A stretch of 64,000 nt of DNA from GCA-2712985 sp964515905 (GTDB lineage Bacteria > Pseudomonadota > Alphaproteobacteria > UBA7887): assembly GCA_964515905.1 (NCBI GenBank), contig CAZEWK010000086.1:62001-126000 (forward strand). The letters are read 5' to 3'. A program made the translations under genes and the position numbers. Under the pieces are notes generated by a model. The model was not told the DNA's origin and ran no database searches. It saw only the letters and a list, made by a program, of their open reading frames with translations. Positions 1 through 9,056 of the stretch are shown piece by piece. The stretch's first letter is position 1. The number at the start of each line of letters is the position of its first letter.

Positions 1-383
1 CGTGCGAACGGGAATAAAAGGCGTGGACACTCTATCATTATAACGGGTTCCAATTGTTCAGCGGATACCCCGGACACTACAAATGTTCCTCCGTACACTA
101 GTTCCACCAAAAACACTAATTCATCATTTATAGAGGCTTTGGCATTGATATGTAGCTCAATCTCATGGCCGTCATCAGGAGCTGAGCGACCGTTAACAGA
201 CACTGAGATGTCTATTTTGGGCGGGTTCTCTGTGCCAAATTGTTTGCCAGCATTTGGATTTTCGAACGAAAGATCTTTTACAAACTGTCCGCGAGAGATA
301 ATTCTCCGGCGCTGGCTGGCTTGATCACTGGAACCAGGGGCCGTCTCGGGTTCGGTTTTGGAGGTGCCCGATATATCTGACAT
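1..383 (-). CDS. secB: Protein-export chaperone SecB (partial, C-terminus outside window)
   Basis: Reading the minus strand gives an N-terminus beginning MSDISGTSKTEPE, then the SecB signature region VKDLSFENPNAGKQF, the strand motif IDISVSVNGR, and EIELHINAKA before the frame runs off the window edge. SecB is a cytosolic tetrameric chaperone that holds preproteins unfolded and passes them to SecA. The first in-frame ATG is at 395, but GGAG lies six bases before the second ATG at 383, and the MSD start matches alphaproteobacterial SecB, so I use 383. About 127 codons are visible, so roughly the last quarter of the protein is missing. The gene is divergent from the Tim44-like gene, a common alphaproteobacterial arrangement. 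Family call is certain. Confidence 0.93.
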   Translation of the reverse strand, partial: MSDISGTSKTEPETAPGSSDQASQRRRIISRGQFVKDLSFENPNAGKQFGTENPPKIDISVSVNGRSAPDDGHEIELHINAKASINDELVFLVELVYGGTFVVSGVSAEQLEPVIMIECPRLLFPFA

Positions 384-627
384 CTCTGTCTCCATTAAGT
401 GTTAAAAGATTAGCGCTCGCTAGCACGTATAAACCTGTGTGACAACCGATTAAAGTAAGGGAAGAACACCAGGTTATAAAAGTACCCCTTGTCTATGATA
501 AGTATTACCCCCATCTTTGATATAGAATTTTAATCTGAGTGCTGGACCCAGTCCTCACAACCCACTAAAGTTGCTCTGGATATAGAGATATATGCAGGGA
601 TCTTCTGCCAAAAAGAGCGGCATTACT

Positions 628-1284
628 ATGAACACCGGCCTTCAGTTTTTGGATATTCTTGTTTTCGCAATGATCGCAGGCTTTCTTCTGCTGAGATTGC
701 ACAGAGTTTTGGGGAAGAAAACCGGTAATGATCAGCCTTCGCAATTCCTCTCAGATGAGAAACGTCAACATGAGAACGTCGTTCCTATAAAAGACACCGA
801 CGTTTCCGAGGATGCCACGGATGCAACCACCGATAATTTAAGAACACTTTCCCAGATTAAAGTTGTGGATCCGAATTTTGACGAAGCACTTTTCTTGGAA
901 GGTGCAAAAACGGCATTTGAGCTGATATTGGGAGCTTTTGCTAAGGCTGATTCTAGCCAGTTGGAAACGCTGTTGGATGCGGCCACCTATAAAAGTTTTT
1001 ATGAAGAGATTGAACGGCGCGACCATACGGGTGAGATGCTGGAAACCACTTTGGTCTCCATCAAACTTGCGGATATTACTGATGCCGAACTGTCTGGAAG
1101 TGCGGCCCTTATAACTGTTAAGTTTATAAGCGAACAGGTAAATGTTACTCGTAATAAATCTGATGAAGTCGTAGCAGGAGATCCATTACGGGTCGAGACC
1201 ATAAAAGATCTATGGGTGTTTGCTCGGGAACTTCGATCTGCGGACCCCAATTGGAAGCTGATTGAGACCAGGCCGGGTGATTGA
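628..1284 (+). CDS. Tim44-like (TIM44) domain inner-membrane protein
   Basis: A 218-residue protein. Residues about 4-22 form one hydrophobic segment (LDILVFAMIAGFLLLRL) and mark an N-terminal membrane anchor. An acidic, low-complexity linker follows, then a Tim44-like domain from about residue 80 (FLEGAKTAFELILGAF) to the end (WKLIETRP). In alphaproteobacteria these proteins (TimA-like) are related to the matrix domain of mitochondrial Tim44 and are thought to act at the membrane on the cytoplasmic or periplasmic face; their precise role is not settled. The frame is open from 592, but the family begins with a short tail before the membrane helix, so the ATG at 628 is preferred. The 3' end overlaps mltA by four bases, implying one operon. 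Confidence 0.85.
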   Translation: MNTGLQFLDILVFAMIAGFLLLRLHRVLGKKTGNDQPSQFLSDEKRQHENVVPIKDTDVSEDATDATTDNLRTLSQIKVVDPNFDEALFLEGAKTAFELILGAFAKADSSQLETLLDAATYKSFYEEIERRDHTGEMLETTLVSIKLADITDAELSGSAALITVKFISEQVNVTRNKSDEVVAGDPLRVETIKDLWVFARELRSADPNWKLIETRPGD

Positions 1285-2522
1285 GCACTCTTCGACATTG
1301 GACTGGTTCTGCGAGTAACTTGATCGCCGAAAAGTGGTTTCTACTTGGTGTACTGGTTTCTTTTCTACTGGTCGTGTCTGCGTGTTTGAGCATAGCGATA
1401 TGGTTGATACCGCCTCGTGGGACCCCATCTTTACAGCTAATTAGTGTCGAATACGATCACCTTCATGATTGGAATTTCGATCACCAAGGACAAGCAATCG
1501 CGGCATTATTGCGTTCTTGTTCCAAGATAGTTCGATATGCTCCCTCTAGAGCAATGGGCCCCAGAGCGGTTGCGGGATATGCTAGGGACTGGTTTTCTCC
1601 CTGCAATGCTGCTGAGACGGTTGAGCAAGCAGATCATATTGCCGCTAGGGCTTTTTTTCAAAAGTGGTTCAAACCGTATCTGATTACTTATGAGGGAAAA
1701 CACAATGGCTTGTTCACCGGCTATTACGAGCCCACTCTAGAGGGCTCCCTGAGTCCGGATAGTGTGTTTAGGATACCGCTTTTGGCCCGGCCAAAAGATC
1801 TAGTGAGTGTATCCCTCGGACGGTTTCGAAATGAATGGAAGGGAGAGAGAACAGCTGGTGTGGTCAAGAAAGGGCGATTAGAACCTTATTTTAGCCGAGC
1901 AGAAATTGAGGATGGACGGCTAAGAAATAAGGGGCTTGAACTGGTTTGGGTTAAAGACCCTATCGATGCATTTTTTATGCATATCCAAGGCTCGGGACGA
2001 ATTTCACTCCCTGATGGAAAAATCCTTCGATTAGGATATGACAGCCAAAATGGGCATTCATATACCTCTATCGGCAAAGAACTAGTGAACGAAGGTGCCA
2101 TCAAGCGCGCTGACGTTTCTATGCAATCTATTAAGGCGTGGTTACAGGCGAATCCGGATCGTAGGTCCGACATACTAAATCGTAACGCGTCGTACGTTTT
2201 TTTTCGTTTTAACAGCCAAGAAGGGCCAGTTGGAGCTGCCAATGTAGTATTGACTCCTCTCAGATCGATAGCTGTGGATCTTCGCTTTCTTCCACTAGGG
2301 GTACCCCTTTGGCTGGAGACAGGTGTGCCGGGGCTAAAGGATGGGGAGGTGTCTTTTCGTCGTTTAATGATAGCCCAGGATACGGGAGGGGCAATTCGGG
2401 GTGCCATTAGGGGCGATGTTTTTTGGGGCGCGACTGAGGATGCAGCGGAGATAGCAGGGCGTATGAAAAGCATCGGGAGGTACTACATACTGTTGCCGAG
2501 GGGAATCTCCGATATCGACTGA
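1281..2522 (+). CDS. mltA: Membrane-bound lytic murein transglycosylase A
   Basis: A 413-residue MltA-family enzyme, which cleaves the glycan strands of peptidoglycan to give 1,6-anhydromuramyl products. Visible features: an N-terminal hydrophobic stretch ending in VVSAC (Cys about 35), a plausible lipobox, though the following residues are also hydrophobic and it could stay an uncleaved anchor; the family motif FTGYYEP near residue 147; the HIQGSG motif; and a C-terminal 3D-type barrel with QDTGGAIRG and GDVFWG. The start is TTG at 1281, whose TTGA overlaps the TGA of the Tim44-like gene, indicating translational coupling. The AmpG-like transporter at 26.6 kb could import its products. Confidence 0.9.
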   Translation: MSTLRHWTGSASNLIAEKWFLLGVLVSFLLVVSACLSIAIWLIPPRGTPSLQLISVEYDHLHDWNFDHQGQAIAALLRSCSKIVRYAPSRAMGPRAVAGYARDWFSPCNAAETVEQADHIAARAFFQKWFKPYLITYEGKHNGLFTGYYEPTLEGSLSPDSVFRIPLLARPKDLVSVSLGRFRNEWKGERTAGVVKKGRLEPYFSRAEIEDGRLRNKGLELVWVKDPIDAFFMHIQGSGRISLPDGKILRLGYDSQNGHSYTSIGKELVNEGAIKRADVSMQSIKAWLQANPDRRSDILNRNASYVFFRFNSQEGPVGAANVVLTPLRSIAVDLRFLPLGVPLWLETGVPGLKDGEVSFRRLMIAQDTGGAIRGAIRGDVFWGATEDAAEIAGRMKSIGRYYILLPRGISDID

Positions 2523-2653
2523 CCTGTTAATTTATATCTTATTCAGAATAGCTGAAATACTTGTGCCACTTGCCTTCAACACCTCGGCTTCGAAACCTAA
2601 AAGGTGCTAGCTTAGACAGAAGAGTGTATAAACCCTTTATCTTTCTGGGTTAA

Positions 2654-3229
2654 ATGGCACTTAATTTGATGAGAAAATCTGACGGGAAAAAGAACAGCCG
2701 ATACGTTGGGTTAAGTAAACAGGACCTGCAGCTTTGGCGGCAAATAACGGAGGGTGATAATATTTTACCAGGCCGTATGTACAACTTGGCCGATGAATCT
2801 GACAATTTGGGTCAGGCAAAAATACCGGAGAACGCCCCAAGCGTCCCGTCTAGGCAGCCTCATACTGTACCTCAACCCGCGCGGCCTAGCGTTAATATTG
2901 GTGTCGGCCTTGATAGAAGGACAGAACAAAAATTGCAGCGCGGGCAAATACCTATAGAAATGCGCCTAGATCTCCATGGAATGACTCAATCTGAGGCCCA
3001 TATTCATCTAAATAGTTCGATAGAGCATGCACAGGAGGTAGGAAAACGATGTTTATTAGTAATAACTGGCAAAGGTACCGCTCGTAAAGATGGCGGCATC
3101 TTAAAGGCGATGGTTCCTAGATGGTTGCAAGACCCACCGAATCAATCCCGTGTCTTGACCAGTAAAGTAGCAAGACCCCGTCACGGAGGATCTGGAGCCT
3201 TGTATGTGCTATTGAGAAAGAAGAAGTAG
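2654..3229 (+). CDS. Smr domain protein
   Basis: A 191-residue protein with a basic, poorly conserved, proline-rich N-terminal half and a C-terminal Smr domain from about residue 103. The domain carries the hallmark LDLHGM motif, then ITGKG, and ends with VARPRHGGSGALYVLLRK. Smr domains are nuclease-like folds found at the C-terminus of MutS2 and as stand-alone proteins; several cut branched DNA or RNA, but the substrate of this subgroup is unknown. It lies 130 bases after mltA on the same strand and converges on hslU, the usual alphaproteobacterial order. The ATG at 2654 directly follows GGGTTAA, with only weak Shine-Dalgarno support. Confidence 0.85.
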   Translation: MALNLMRKSDGKKNSRYVGLSKQDLQLWRQITEGDNILPGRMYNLADESDNLGQAKIPENAPSVPSRQPHTVPQPARPSVNIGVGLDRRTEQKLQRGQIPIEMRLDLHGMTQSEAHIHLNSSIEHAQEVGKRCLLVITGKGTARKDGGILKAMVPRWLQDPPNQSRVLTSKVARPRHGGSGALYVLLRKKK

Positions 3230-3268
3230 TAATTTGACCTGATCGTTTTCGTTTCATAACAAAAAAAC

Positions 3269-4579
3269 TCAAAGAATAAACTTGCTTAGATCCGCATCTC
3301 GCACCAAATCGCCAATATTGTCTTTTACAAAACTATCATCTACCGTCAGAGTTGAACCACCTTGGTCAGTGGCGTTAAAGCTGATTTCTTCTAATAGTCG
3401 TTCCATCACAGTATGAAGGCGCCGAGCGCCAATATTTTCCACTCCTTTGTTCACTTCATCTGCCAATGTGGCAATTGTGTTGATGCCGTCCACAGTAAAA
3501 TCAAGTGTGACTTCTTCAGTGGCCATCAGCGCGGAATATTGTCTGGGAAGACTATTCTCAGGCTCTGTAAGTATACGAACTAAATCACTGCGCTCTAGTG
3601 GTTTTAGTTCAACTCGGATAGGAAGCCTTCCTTGCAGTTCTGGCAGTAAATCAGAGGGTTTTGCAGTATGAAATGCACCGGATGCAACAAATAGGATGTG
3701 ATCTGTGCGGACTTGCCCGTGTTTTGTGGAAACTACTGTACCCTCTATTAAAGGCAAAAGATCGCGTTGGACACCTTCTCTGCTGACTTCGGCCCCAGTG
3801 CGCTCGGAACGTGCGCAGATCTTGTCCAACTCGTCAAGAAACACAATTCCCGTGTCTTCTACTGTGCTCAGCGCCTCTCTAACTAATTTTTCTTCATCTA
3901 ATAGCTTGTCACTTTCCTCAGCGATCAAGATATCGTAACTTTCTGCCACCGATAATTTTCGCTCTTGAGTACGTCCTCCAAGGGCTTTGCCAAGTATTTC
4001 GTTCAGATTTATCATTCCCATTTGGGCGCCAGGCATTCCTGGAATATCCATGGTTGGCATACCAGGAAAAGTTGTTTCTTGAATCTCAAGAGAAATTTCT
4101 CGGTCATTGAGGGTACCCTCTCGTAGCATTTTGCGAAATTTCTGACGGGTCTCCTCGCTAGCTTTGTCTCCGACTAATGCGTTCAAAACTCGCTCCTCAG
4201 CCGCGCCATGCGCTCGAGCTTCAACCTCTTTTCGCATCCGCTCTCGGGCCATATTCAAAGCCACTTCAACCAAATCCCGGATTATGGATTCTACGTCTCT
4301 TCCTACATAACCGACTTCCGTAAATTTGGTAGCTTCAACTTTTATAAAGGGAGCCTGAGCCAGCCGGGCTACTCGTCTCGCTATTTCGGTTTTCCCCACG
4401 CCAGTTGGCCCAATCATAAGAATATTCTTTGGAAGAACTTCTTCCCGTAGATCATCCGGAAGTTGTTGCCGCCGCCACCGGTTCCGTAAGGCGATTGCTA
4501 CAGCCCTTTTTGCTTCGCTTTGGCCCACTATAAACCTGTCGAGTTCTGAAACAATTTCGCGAGGAGTGAAAGCGGTCAT
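3269..4579 (-). CDS. hslU: ATP-dependent protease ATPase subunit HslU
   Basis: A 436-residue AAA+ unfoldase of the HslUV (ClpYQ) protease. It forms hexameric rings that recognise, unfold and feed substrates into HslV. Visible: the N-terminal region with DRFIVGQ, Walker A GPTGVGKT at residues 57-64, the pore-loop region FTEVGYVGRD, the intermediate I-domain (about 110-240), Walker B FLDELDKI, and the C-terminal sensor region with GARRLHTVMERLLEE, ending in KFIL, the tail that docks into HslV. Its ATG overlaps the hslV stop as ATGA, so the pair is translationally coupled. Confidence 0.97.
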   Translation of the reverse strand: MTAFTPREIVSELDRFIVGQSEAKRAVAIALRNRWRRQQLPDDLREEVLPKNILMIGPTGVGKTEIARRVARLAQAPFIKVEATKFTEVGYVGRDVESIIRDLVEVALNMARERMRKEVEARAHGAAEERVLNALVGDKASEETRQKFRKMLREGTLNDREISLEIQETTFPGMPTMDIPGMPGAQMGMINLNEILGKALGGRTQERKLSVAESYDILIAEESDKLLDEEKLVREALSTVEDTGIVFLDELDKICARSERTGAEVSREGVQRDLLPLIEGTVVSTKHGQVRTDHILFVASGAFHTAKPSDLLPELQGRLPIRVELKPLERSDLVRILTEPENSLPRQYSALMATEEVTLDFTVDGINTIATLADEVNKGVENIGARRLHTVMERLLEEISFNATDQGGSTLTVDDSFVKDNIGDLVRDADLSKFIL

Positions 4580-5145
4580 GAGCAGCCCGCATGTGATTCT
4601 ATTGTTTCCACAATTACGTTCTCATTGGTGTAAACACATATGTTGGCAGCAATTTTCATGGCTTTTCTTGCTATTGTTTCGGCATCTAGCCCATCAACAT
4701 CAATTAATGCACGGGCAGCTGAGAGAGCATATGCTCCGCCGGAACCAAGACCGATTAAACCGTCTTCAGGTTCTAATACATCTCCATTTCCAGACAACAA
4801 CAGAGAAGTGTCAATGTCAGATACAGCCATCATTGCTTCGAGCCTCCGTAAGTAACGATCCGTCCGCCAATCTTTTGCTAATTCGACACAGGCCCTCGTC
4901 AATTGTGCTGGATACTGTTCTAATTTACCCTCAAGCCTTTCAAACAACGTAAACGCGTCTGCTGTGGCGCCAGCAAACCCGGCTACGATAGTCCCATCTC
5001 CAATCCGACGCACTTTTCGAGCGTTGGCTTTAATGACAGTATCACCGAAGCTTACCTGCCCATCTCCCGCCATCGCCAAGACGCCATTTTTCCGCACTGA
5101 AAGAATTGTTGTCGCGTGCATATTTTTAAAGTTCTTGGGGTTCAA
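4576..5145 (-). CDS. hslV: ATP-dependent protease proteolytic subunit HslV
   Basis: A 189-residue N-terminal nucleophile threonine peptidase, related to proteasome beta subunits. The sequence shows HATTILSVRK, where processing before the first Thr exposes the catalytic Thr1, then MAGDGQVSFG and the conserved IGDGTIVAGFAGATADA. The frame starts at TTG 5145, preceded by GAGG; the alternative ATG at 5121 has no visible ribosome site, so TTG is preferred even though only about eight residues precede the mature Thr. It is first in the hslVU pair and divergent from hisB, with a 243-base gap that must hold both promoters. I could not assign a clear heat-shock promoter there. Confidence 0.96.
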   Translation of the reverse strand: MNPKNFKNMHATTILSVRKNGVLAMAGDGQVSFGDTVIKANARKVRRIGDGTIVAGFAGATADAFTLFERLEGKLEQYPAQLTRACVELAKDWRTDRYLRRLEAMMAVSDIDTSLLLSGNGDVLEPEDGLIGLGSGGAYALSAARALIDVDGLDAETIARKAMKIAANICVYTNENVIVETIESHAGCS

Positions 5146-5388
5146 TCCTGTATGCCTCGAAATTATTAATGCTAATATAGTATAAGCATAGCCTTATAAC
5201 TTGGTGTTAGTGTTGCCAACGTCAAGAACTAAACTTTTTAGTAATTGAGAAAGATATTAGTGGACTGGAGGGTTTAAACTGAGCTTTACCTCAAACCACT
5301 GATAAATTACGATTATCGAGATTGGCTGGCCTCAAGGCGAGGTTCTTGCTAAAACTATTACAGTGCCACGATATTTACAGGAAATGCA

Positions 5389-6003
5389 ATGCGGCAGGCT
5401 AATATAGAACGCAGCACCAAAGAAACTGAGGTCACGGTCACTGTCAACCTTGACGGTCAAGGCAAATATGACATTAAAACCGGCATCGGGTTTTTGGATC
5501 ATATGTTGGAACAGCTTTCACGCCACAGCCTAATAGATTTGACGGTAAGGGCCAGAGGCGACCTGCATATTGATTACCACCATACGACGGAAGATACAGG
5601 TATCGCAATCGGTCAAGCCATCAACAAGGCGTTGAAAGATCGACGCGGGATAGTTCGATATGGGTCAGCTTTAATCCCGATGGATGAGACATTAACGCAA
5701 GTGGCCTTAGATTTGTCCAATCGCCCCTATTTAATCTGGAAGGTTAAATTCACTAAACCAAAATTAGGAGAAATGGATACCGAGCTGTTTAAGGAATGGT
5801 TCCAAGCTTTTTCTCAAGCTTGTGGCGCAACCTTGCACATCCAGAATTTGTATGGTGAGAACGCCCATCACATAGTGGAATCATGTTTCAAAGGACTAGC
5901 AAGAACTCTGCGTGATGCGGCAACTTTGGATATTAGAGCTAGTACATCAATGCCGTCTACTAAAGGCACTTTGGGGGACTCCTCAGTACCTCAGACGGAG
6001 TAG
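5389..6003 (+). CDS. hisB: Imidazoleglycerol-phosphate dehydratase
   Basis: A 204-residue monofunctional IGPD that dehydrates imidazole glycerol phosphate to imidazole acetol phosphate, the sixth step to histidine. Mn-binding motifs are visible: GFLDHMLEQ, DYHHTTEDTGIAIGQA and ENAHHIVESCFKGLAR. The E. coli-style phosphatase fusion is absent, as usual in alphaproteobacteria. It ends with the normal STKGTL block plus about nine extra residues. It is first in the his operon; the next reading frame (DUF2628) begins within ten bases of its stop. An ATG at 5384 is out of frame, so 5389 is the start. Confidence 0.97.
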   Translation: MRQANIERSTKETEVTVTVNLDGQGKYDIKTGIGFLDHMLEQLSRHSLIDLTVRARGDLHIDYHHTTEDTGIAIGQAINKALKDRRGIVRYGSALIPMDETLTQVALDLSNRPYLIWKVKFTKPKLGEMDTELFKEWFQAFSQACGATLHIQNLYGENAHHIVESCFKGLARTLRDAATLDIRASTSMPSTKGTLGDSSVPQTE

Positions 6004-6012
6004 TTGAGCCCT

Positions 6013-6408
6013 GTGCGTATATACACAGTCCATCTTCGGAAAGATGAATCGGACTTTAACTTGATATTGGTTAAGGAGGGTTTTTGTTGGGCTGCATTCT
6101 TTTTTGACTTTTTTTGGGCACTTTATTATCGAGCATGGTCCATAAGCTTAATATTAGTTATGGGTGTATTTGTGTTTATTTGGATGTGGTATTTAGGTTG
6201 GTTGACCCAATCGCTCTTTTTTCTGTTTCTAACTGGTTGGCGTTGTTTTGTTGGTTGTCACGGGAATGATGCTAGGCGCGCTGTGTTAAAACAACAGGGT
6301 TTTGTTGAAACCTCTATTGTGTCTGGTCATAACGAGACATCCGCAATGCGCCGCTTTCTTGATATGGGGGATTTGCAAATTAGCAAACAATTGAAAGAAA
6401 TTGGATGA
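6013..6408 (+). CDS. DUF2628 family membrane protein in his operon
   Basis: A 131-residue protein of unknown function. It starts with RIYTVHLRKD, then the DUF2628 signature LVKEGFCWAAFFFDFFWALYYR, shown here as a description only of its aromatic-rich membrane entry, followed by one or two hydrophobic segments (about 38-80) and a soluble tail containing GNDARRAVLKQQGF. I prefer the GTG at 6013 because GGAG at 5998-6001 is correctly spaced for it and the family begins with a short RxYTVHLR strand; a TTG at 6004 is too close to that site. The gene sits between hisB and hisH, a conserved alphaproteobacterial position, but no role in histidine synthesis is established. It overlaps hisH by four bases. 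Confidence 0.75.
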   Translation: MRIYTVHLRKDESDFNLILVKEGFCWAAFFFDFFWALYYRAWSISLILVMGVFVFIWMWYLGWLTQSLFFLFLTGWRCFVGCHGNDARRAVLKQQGFVETSIVSGHNETSAMRRFLDMGDLQISKQLKEIG

Positions 6409-7040
6409 TGATAGCTATAGTCGATTATGGTTCAGGGAATTTGAGGTCAGCTGCTAAGGCATTTGAGAAGGCTGCTAGCGAAGTTTCTATTGCTTCTCGT
6501 GTTTTGGTAACAGACAGAGCTGAGGAGATTCTTCAGGCAGATTATATTGTATTACCGGGTGTCGGGTCGTTTGGAGATTGTTTAGCTGGGTTAAATAGTT
6601 TGCACGGGGTTCGCGCCGCCATGCAAGAAGCCGTAATAGTAAAAGGTAAGCCATTTATGGGAATTTGTGTGGGAATGCAGTTAATGGCTACGAAGGGCAC
6701 GGAAAATGGCTATCACCTTGGCCTTGATTGGATTAAAGGTGAAGTTATAGCGCTTTCCAAGCCAGAATTAAAAGTACCACACATGGGTTGGAACGAATTG
6801 AGAATACGAACAAATCATCCGGTGCTCGATGATTTTGTCGATGGGAAAGACGTCTACTTTGTTCACAGCTATCACTTAACATGTGAGAATGAGGGAGAGA
6901 TGCTTGCCGATACCGATTATGGGGGGACAGTCTGCGCAGTGGTTGGACGTGAAAATATGATTGGCACACAATTTCACCCAGAAAAAAGCCAAGCAGTAGG
7001 TTTAAAATTCATATCTAATTTTCTTTCTTGGCGGCCCTAA
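6405..7040 (+). CDS. hisH: Imidazole glycerol phosphate synthase, glutaminase subunit HisH
   Basis: A 211-residue class I glutamine amidotransferase. It releases ammonia from glutamine and channels it to HisF. Visible: the N-terminal VDYGSGNLRS, the oxyanion region LPGVGSFGDC, the nucleophile Cys in GICVGMQLM, and the His-Glu pair in GTQFHPEKSQ. The start overlaps the DUF2628 stop (ATGA) and its own stop TAA overlaps the next ATG, so translation is tightly coupled along the operon. Length and motifs are normal. Confidence 0.97.
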   Translation: MMIAIVDYGSGNLRSAAKAFEKAASEVSIASRVLVTDRAEEILQADYIVLPGVGSFGDCLAGLNSLHGVRAAMQEAVIVKGKPFMGICVGMQLMATKGTENGYHLGLDWIKGEVIALSKPELKVPHMGWNELRIRTNHPVLDDFVDGKDVYFVHSYHLTCENEGEMLADTDYGGTVCAVVGRENMIGTQFHPEKSQAVGLKFISNFLSWRP

Positions 7041-7558
7041 TGCCTGAGTTGTCTGTTACACTTGCTACGGAATTGACCCGAGGTGATTTAATAGATTTGT
7101 GTGAGGCTACGGACTCGGCAATTCGTGACGGAATAGGATTCGGCTGGGTTCGTCCGCCTTCGCTCCAAAGATTAGAGGCCTACTGGAAGGGTGTCTTGGT
7201 GGTACCTGAACGGGAACTGTTCATTGGTCGGGTAGACGGCACAGTCGCTGGTTCAGTGCAACTACTAAAACCCCCACCAAATTTCGAAGCCGGTATTTTT
7301 TCTGCTTCGATAGATACGCATTTTGTGGCGCCTTGGGGAAGAGGGCATGGTCTTGCAAAGTTGCTGCTTGAGGCTGCAGAAAAGGGTGCACGTGGTGCTG
7401 GCTTATCAGTTATTCGTTTAGATGTTAGAGAATCTCAAGAACGTGCTATTGCCTTGTATGAACGGTCTAATTACCAAAGATGGGGGACGCTAAATAAATA
7501 TCATATGGTGAATGGAGAATTAATTGCAGGATATTTTTATGTCAAAGATTTGGTTTAA
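7040..7558 (+). CDS. GNAT family N-acetyltransferase inside the his operon
   Basis: A 172-residue GNAT acyltransferase. The acetyl-CoA loop is PWGRGHGLAKLLL, preceded by the beta-4 strand FVAPWGR and followed by the C-terminal RESQERAIALYERSNY typical of the fold. The substrate cannot be read from the sequence. The ATG at 7040 overlaps the hisH stop (TAATG), and hisA follows ten bases after the stop, so the gene is co-transcribed with his genes. An upstream TTG at 7028 is possible but would overlap hisH more. A GNAT gene between hisH and hisA occurs in some alphaproteobacteria; a link to histidine metabolism is only suggested by position. Confidence 0.82.
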   Translation: MPELSVTLATELTRGDLIDLCEATDSAIRDGIGFGWVRPPSLQRLEAYWKGVLVVPERELFIGRVDGTVAGSVQLLKPPPNFEAGIFSASIDTHFVAPWGRGHGLAKLLLEAAEKGARGAGLSVIRLDVRESQERAIALYERSNYQRWGTLNKYHMVNGELIAGYFYVKDLV

Positions 7559-7567
7559 TTTCGGTCA

Positions 7568-8293
7568 ATGATTTTATTTCCAGCGATTGACCTGAAGGAT
7601 GGCCACTGCGTTCGCCTTTTTCAGGGAGATATGGCTAAAGCTACGGTTTTTTCAATAGACCCAGTGTCTCAGGCAACTATGTTTGAATCCGCGGGTTTTG
7701 AATGGTTGCATCTCGTCGACTTAAACGGTGCAATTGAGGGGCAATCAGTTAATGGACACGTGGTGGAAAAGATTGTTGCGTCGTCCGATATTAAAATTCA
7801 GTTGGGTGGTGGGATTAGGAATATCGATGCTATTGAGAAATGGCTAACAATTGGTGTGAACCGTGTGATCTTAGGAACGGCAGCCTTATATGATCCAGAG
7901 TTAGTTAAAGGAGCGTGTAAGAACTTTGCGGGACGTATATGCGTGGGGATAGATGGGCGTAATGGTCGTGTGGCAGTTAACGGTTGGGTTGAGCAATCGG
8001 ATATATCCGTCCTAGAGGTTAGTCAGAGATTTGAGGAAGTTGGTGTGTCTGCAATTATCTATACTGATATTAGTCGTGATGGAGCTATGAAGGGCGTAAA
8101 CATTGCGGCTACACACGCGCTCGCTCAAGAACTTTCGACCCCCTTAATCGCTTCTGGTGGTGTTGCGACATTAGAAGACCTAGAAAAAGTGAAAAGTCTT
8201 GAGAAGGACGGTGTGGTAGGTGTAATCGCTGGACGAGCTTTTTATGAGGGTAATTTAAATATGTCTAAGGCACTTAAAATAATAAGATCATAA
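7568..8293 (+). CDS. hisA: ProFAR isomerase HisA
   Basis: A 241-residue (beta-alpha)8-barrel enzyme that opens the ribose ring of ProFAR to give PRFAR. The catalytic aspartates are visible in PAIDLKDGHCVRL and YTDISRDGAMKG, and the phosphate-binding loops in QLGGGIRN, LIASGGVATLEDL and VIAGRAFYEG. It lies between the GNAT gene and hisF (four-base gap) in the his operon. All conserved residues appear present. Confidence 0.97.
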   Translation: MILFPAIDLKDGHCVRLFQGDMAKATVFSIDPVSQATMFESAGFEWLHLVDLNGAIEGQSVNGHVVEKIVASSDIKIQLGGGIRNIDAIEKWLTIGVNRVILGTAALYDPELVKGACKNFAGRICVGIDGRNGRVAVNGWVEQSDISVLEVSQRFEEVGVSAIIYTDISRDGAMKGVNIAATHALAQELSTPLIASGGVATLEDLEKVKSLEKDGVVGVIAGRAFYEGNLNMSKALKIIRS

Positions 8294-8297
8294 GACA

Positions 8298-9056
8298 ATG
8301 CTAAAAACTCGGATTATACCTTGTCTTGACGTTAACGCAGGCCGTGTCGTTAAAGGTGTCAACTTTATTAATTTAATTGATGCAGGCGATCCAATAGAAC
8401 AGGCTCGCATTTATGATGCAGCCGGTGCGGACGAGCTATGTTTTCTTGATATCACTGCTTCTAGCGACAATAGGCGCATCATTCTTGACGTGGTATCACG
8501 AACAGCCGAGAAATGTTTTATGCCGCTAACTGTCGGTGGTGGGGTCAGAAGTCTAGAAGACATAAGGGAACTTTTACTAGCGGGGGCAGATAAAGTTTCT
8601 ATCAACACTGCAGCGGTTAGGGAACCCACTTTAGTAGCTGAGGCATCTGAAAAGTTTGGTGCGCAATGCATTGTTGTCGCCATTGATGCGAAAACTATTC
8701 AGCGAGATAGGTGGCAGGTGTACACTCACGGTGGAAGAGAGCCAACTGGTCTAGATGTTCTTGAGTGGGCAGATCAGATGGTGGAACAGGGAGCAGGAGA
8801 AATATTATTAACCTCAATGGACCGTGACGGAACCAAAGATGGATTTGATTTAGCTCTTACCAGAGCTGTTTCGGACTTGGTCTCCGTACCCGTTATAGCT
8901 TCTGGTGGTGCCGGTAATCTGGATCATTTGGTCGAAGCAGCACGAGACGCGCACGCAAGTGCTGTTTTGGCTGCATCTATTTTCCATTTTGGAACCTATT
9001 CAATAGGGGAGGCAAAAGAACATATGAATGGGGCGGGGCTATCTGTGCGTTTGTGA
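8298..9056 (+). CDS. hisF: Imidazole glycerol phosphate synthase, cyclase subunit HisF
   Basis: A 252-residue barrel protein that uses ammonia from HisH to convert PRFAR to imidazole glycerol phosphate and AICAR. Visible: the N-terminal IIPCLDVNAGRVVKGVNF with the first catalytic Asp, the VGGGVRSLED phosphate loop, the second catalytic Asp in LLTSMDRDGTKDGFD, and PVIASGGAGNLDHL. The HisH-HisF pair is complete in this operon. A 130-base gap follows before hisI. Confidence 0.97.
   Translation: MLKTRIIPCLDVNAGRVVKGVNFINLIDAGDPIEQARIYDAAGADELCFLDITASSDNRRIILDVVSRTAEKCFMPLTVGGGVRSLEDIRELLLAGADKVSINTAAVREPTLVAEASEKFGAQCIVVAIDAKTIQRDRWQVYTHGGREPTGLDVLEWADQMVEQGAGEILLTSMDRDGTKDGFDLALTRAVSDLVSVPVIASGGAGNLDHLVEAARDAHASAVLAASIFHFGTYSIGEAKEHMNGAGLSVRL

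Noticed and set aside
1886..2473. 195-codon antisense open frame within mltA
   Set aside because: Serine- and proline-rich shadow of a well-conserved gene on the other strand.
5146..5388. Heat-shock promoter for hslVU in the hslV-hisB gap
   Set aside because: TTGACG-like and TATAAG-like pieces exist on the minus strand but spacing is poor; no sigma-32 type -10 was found.
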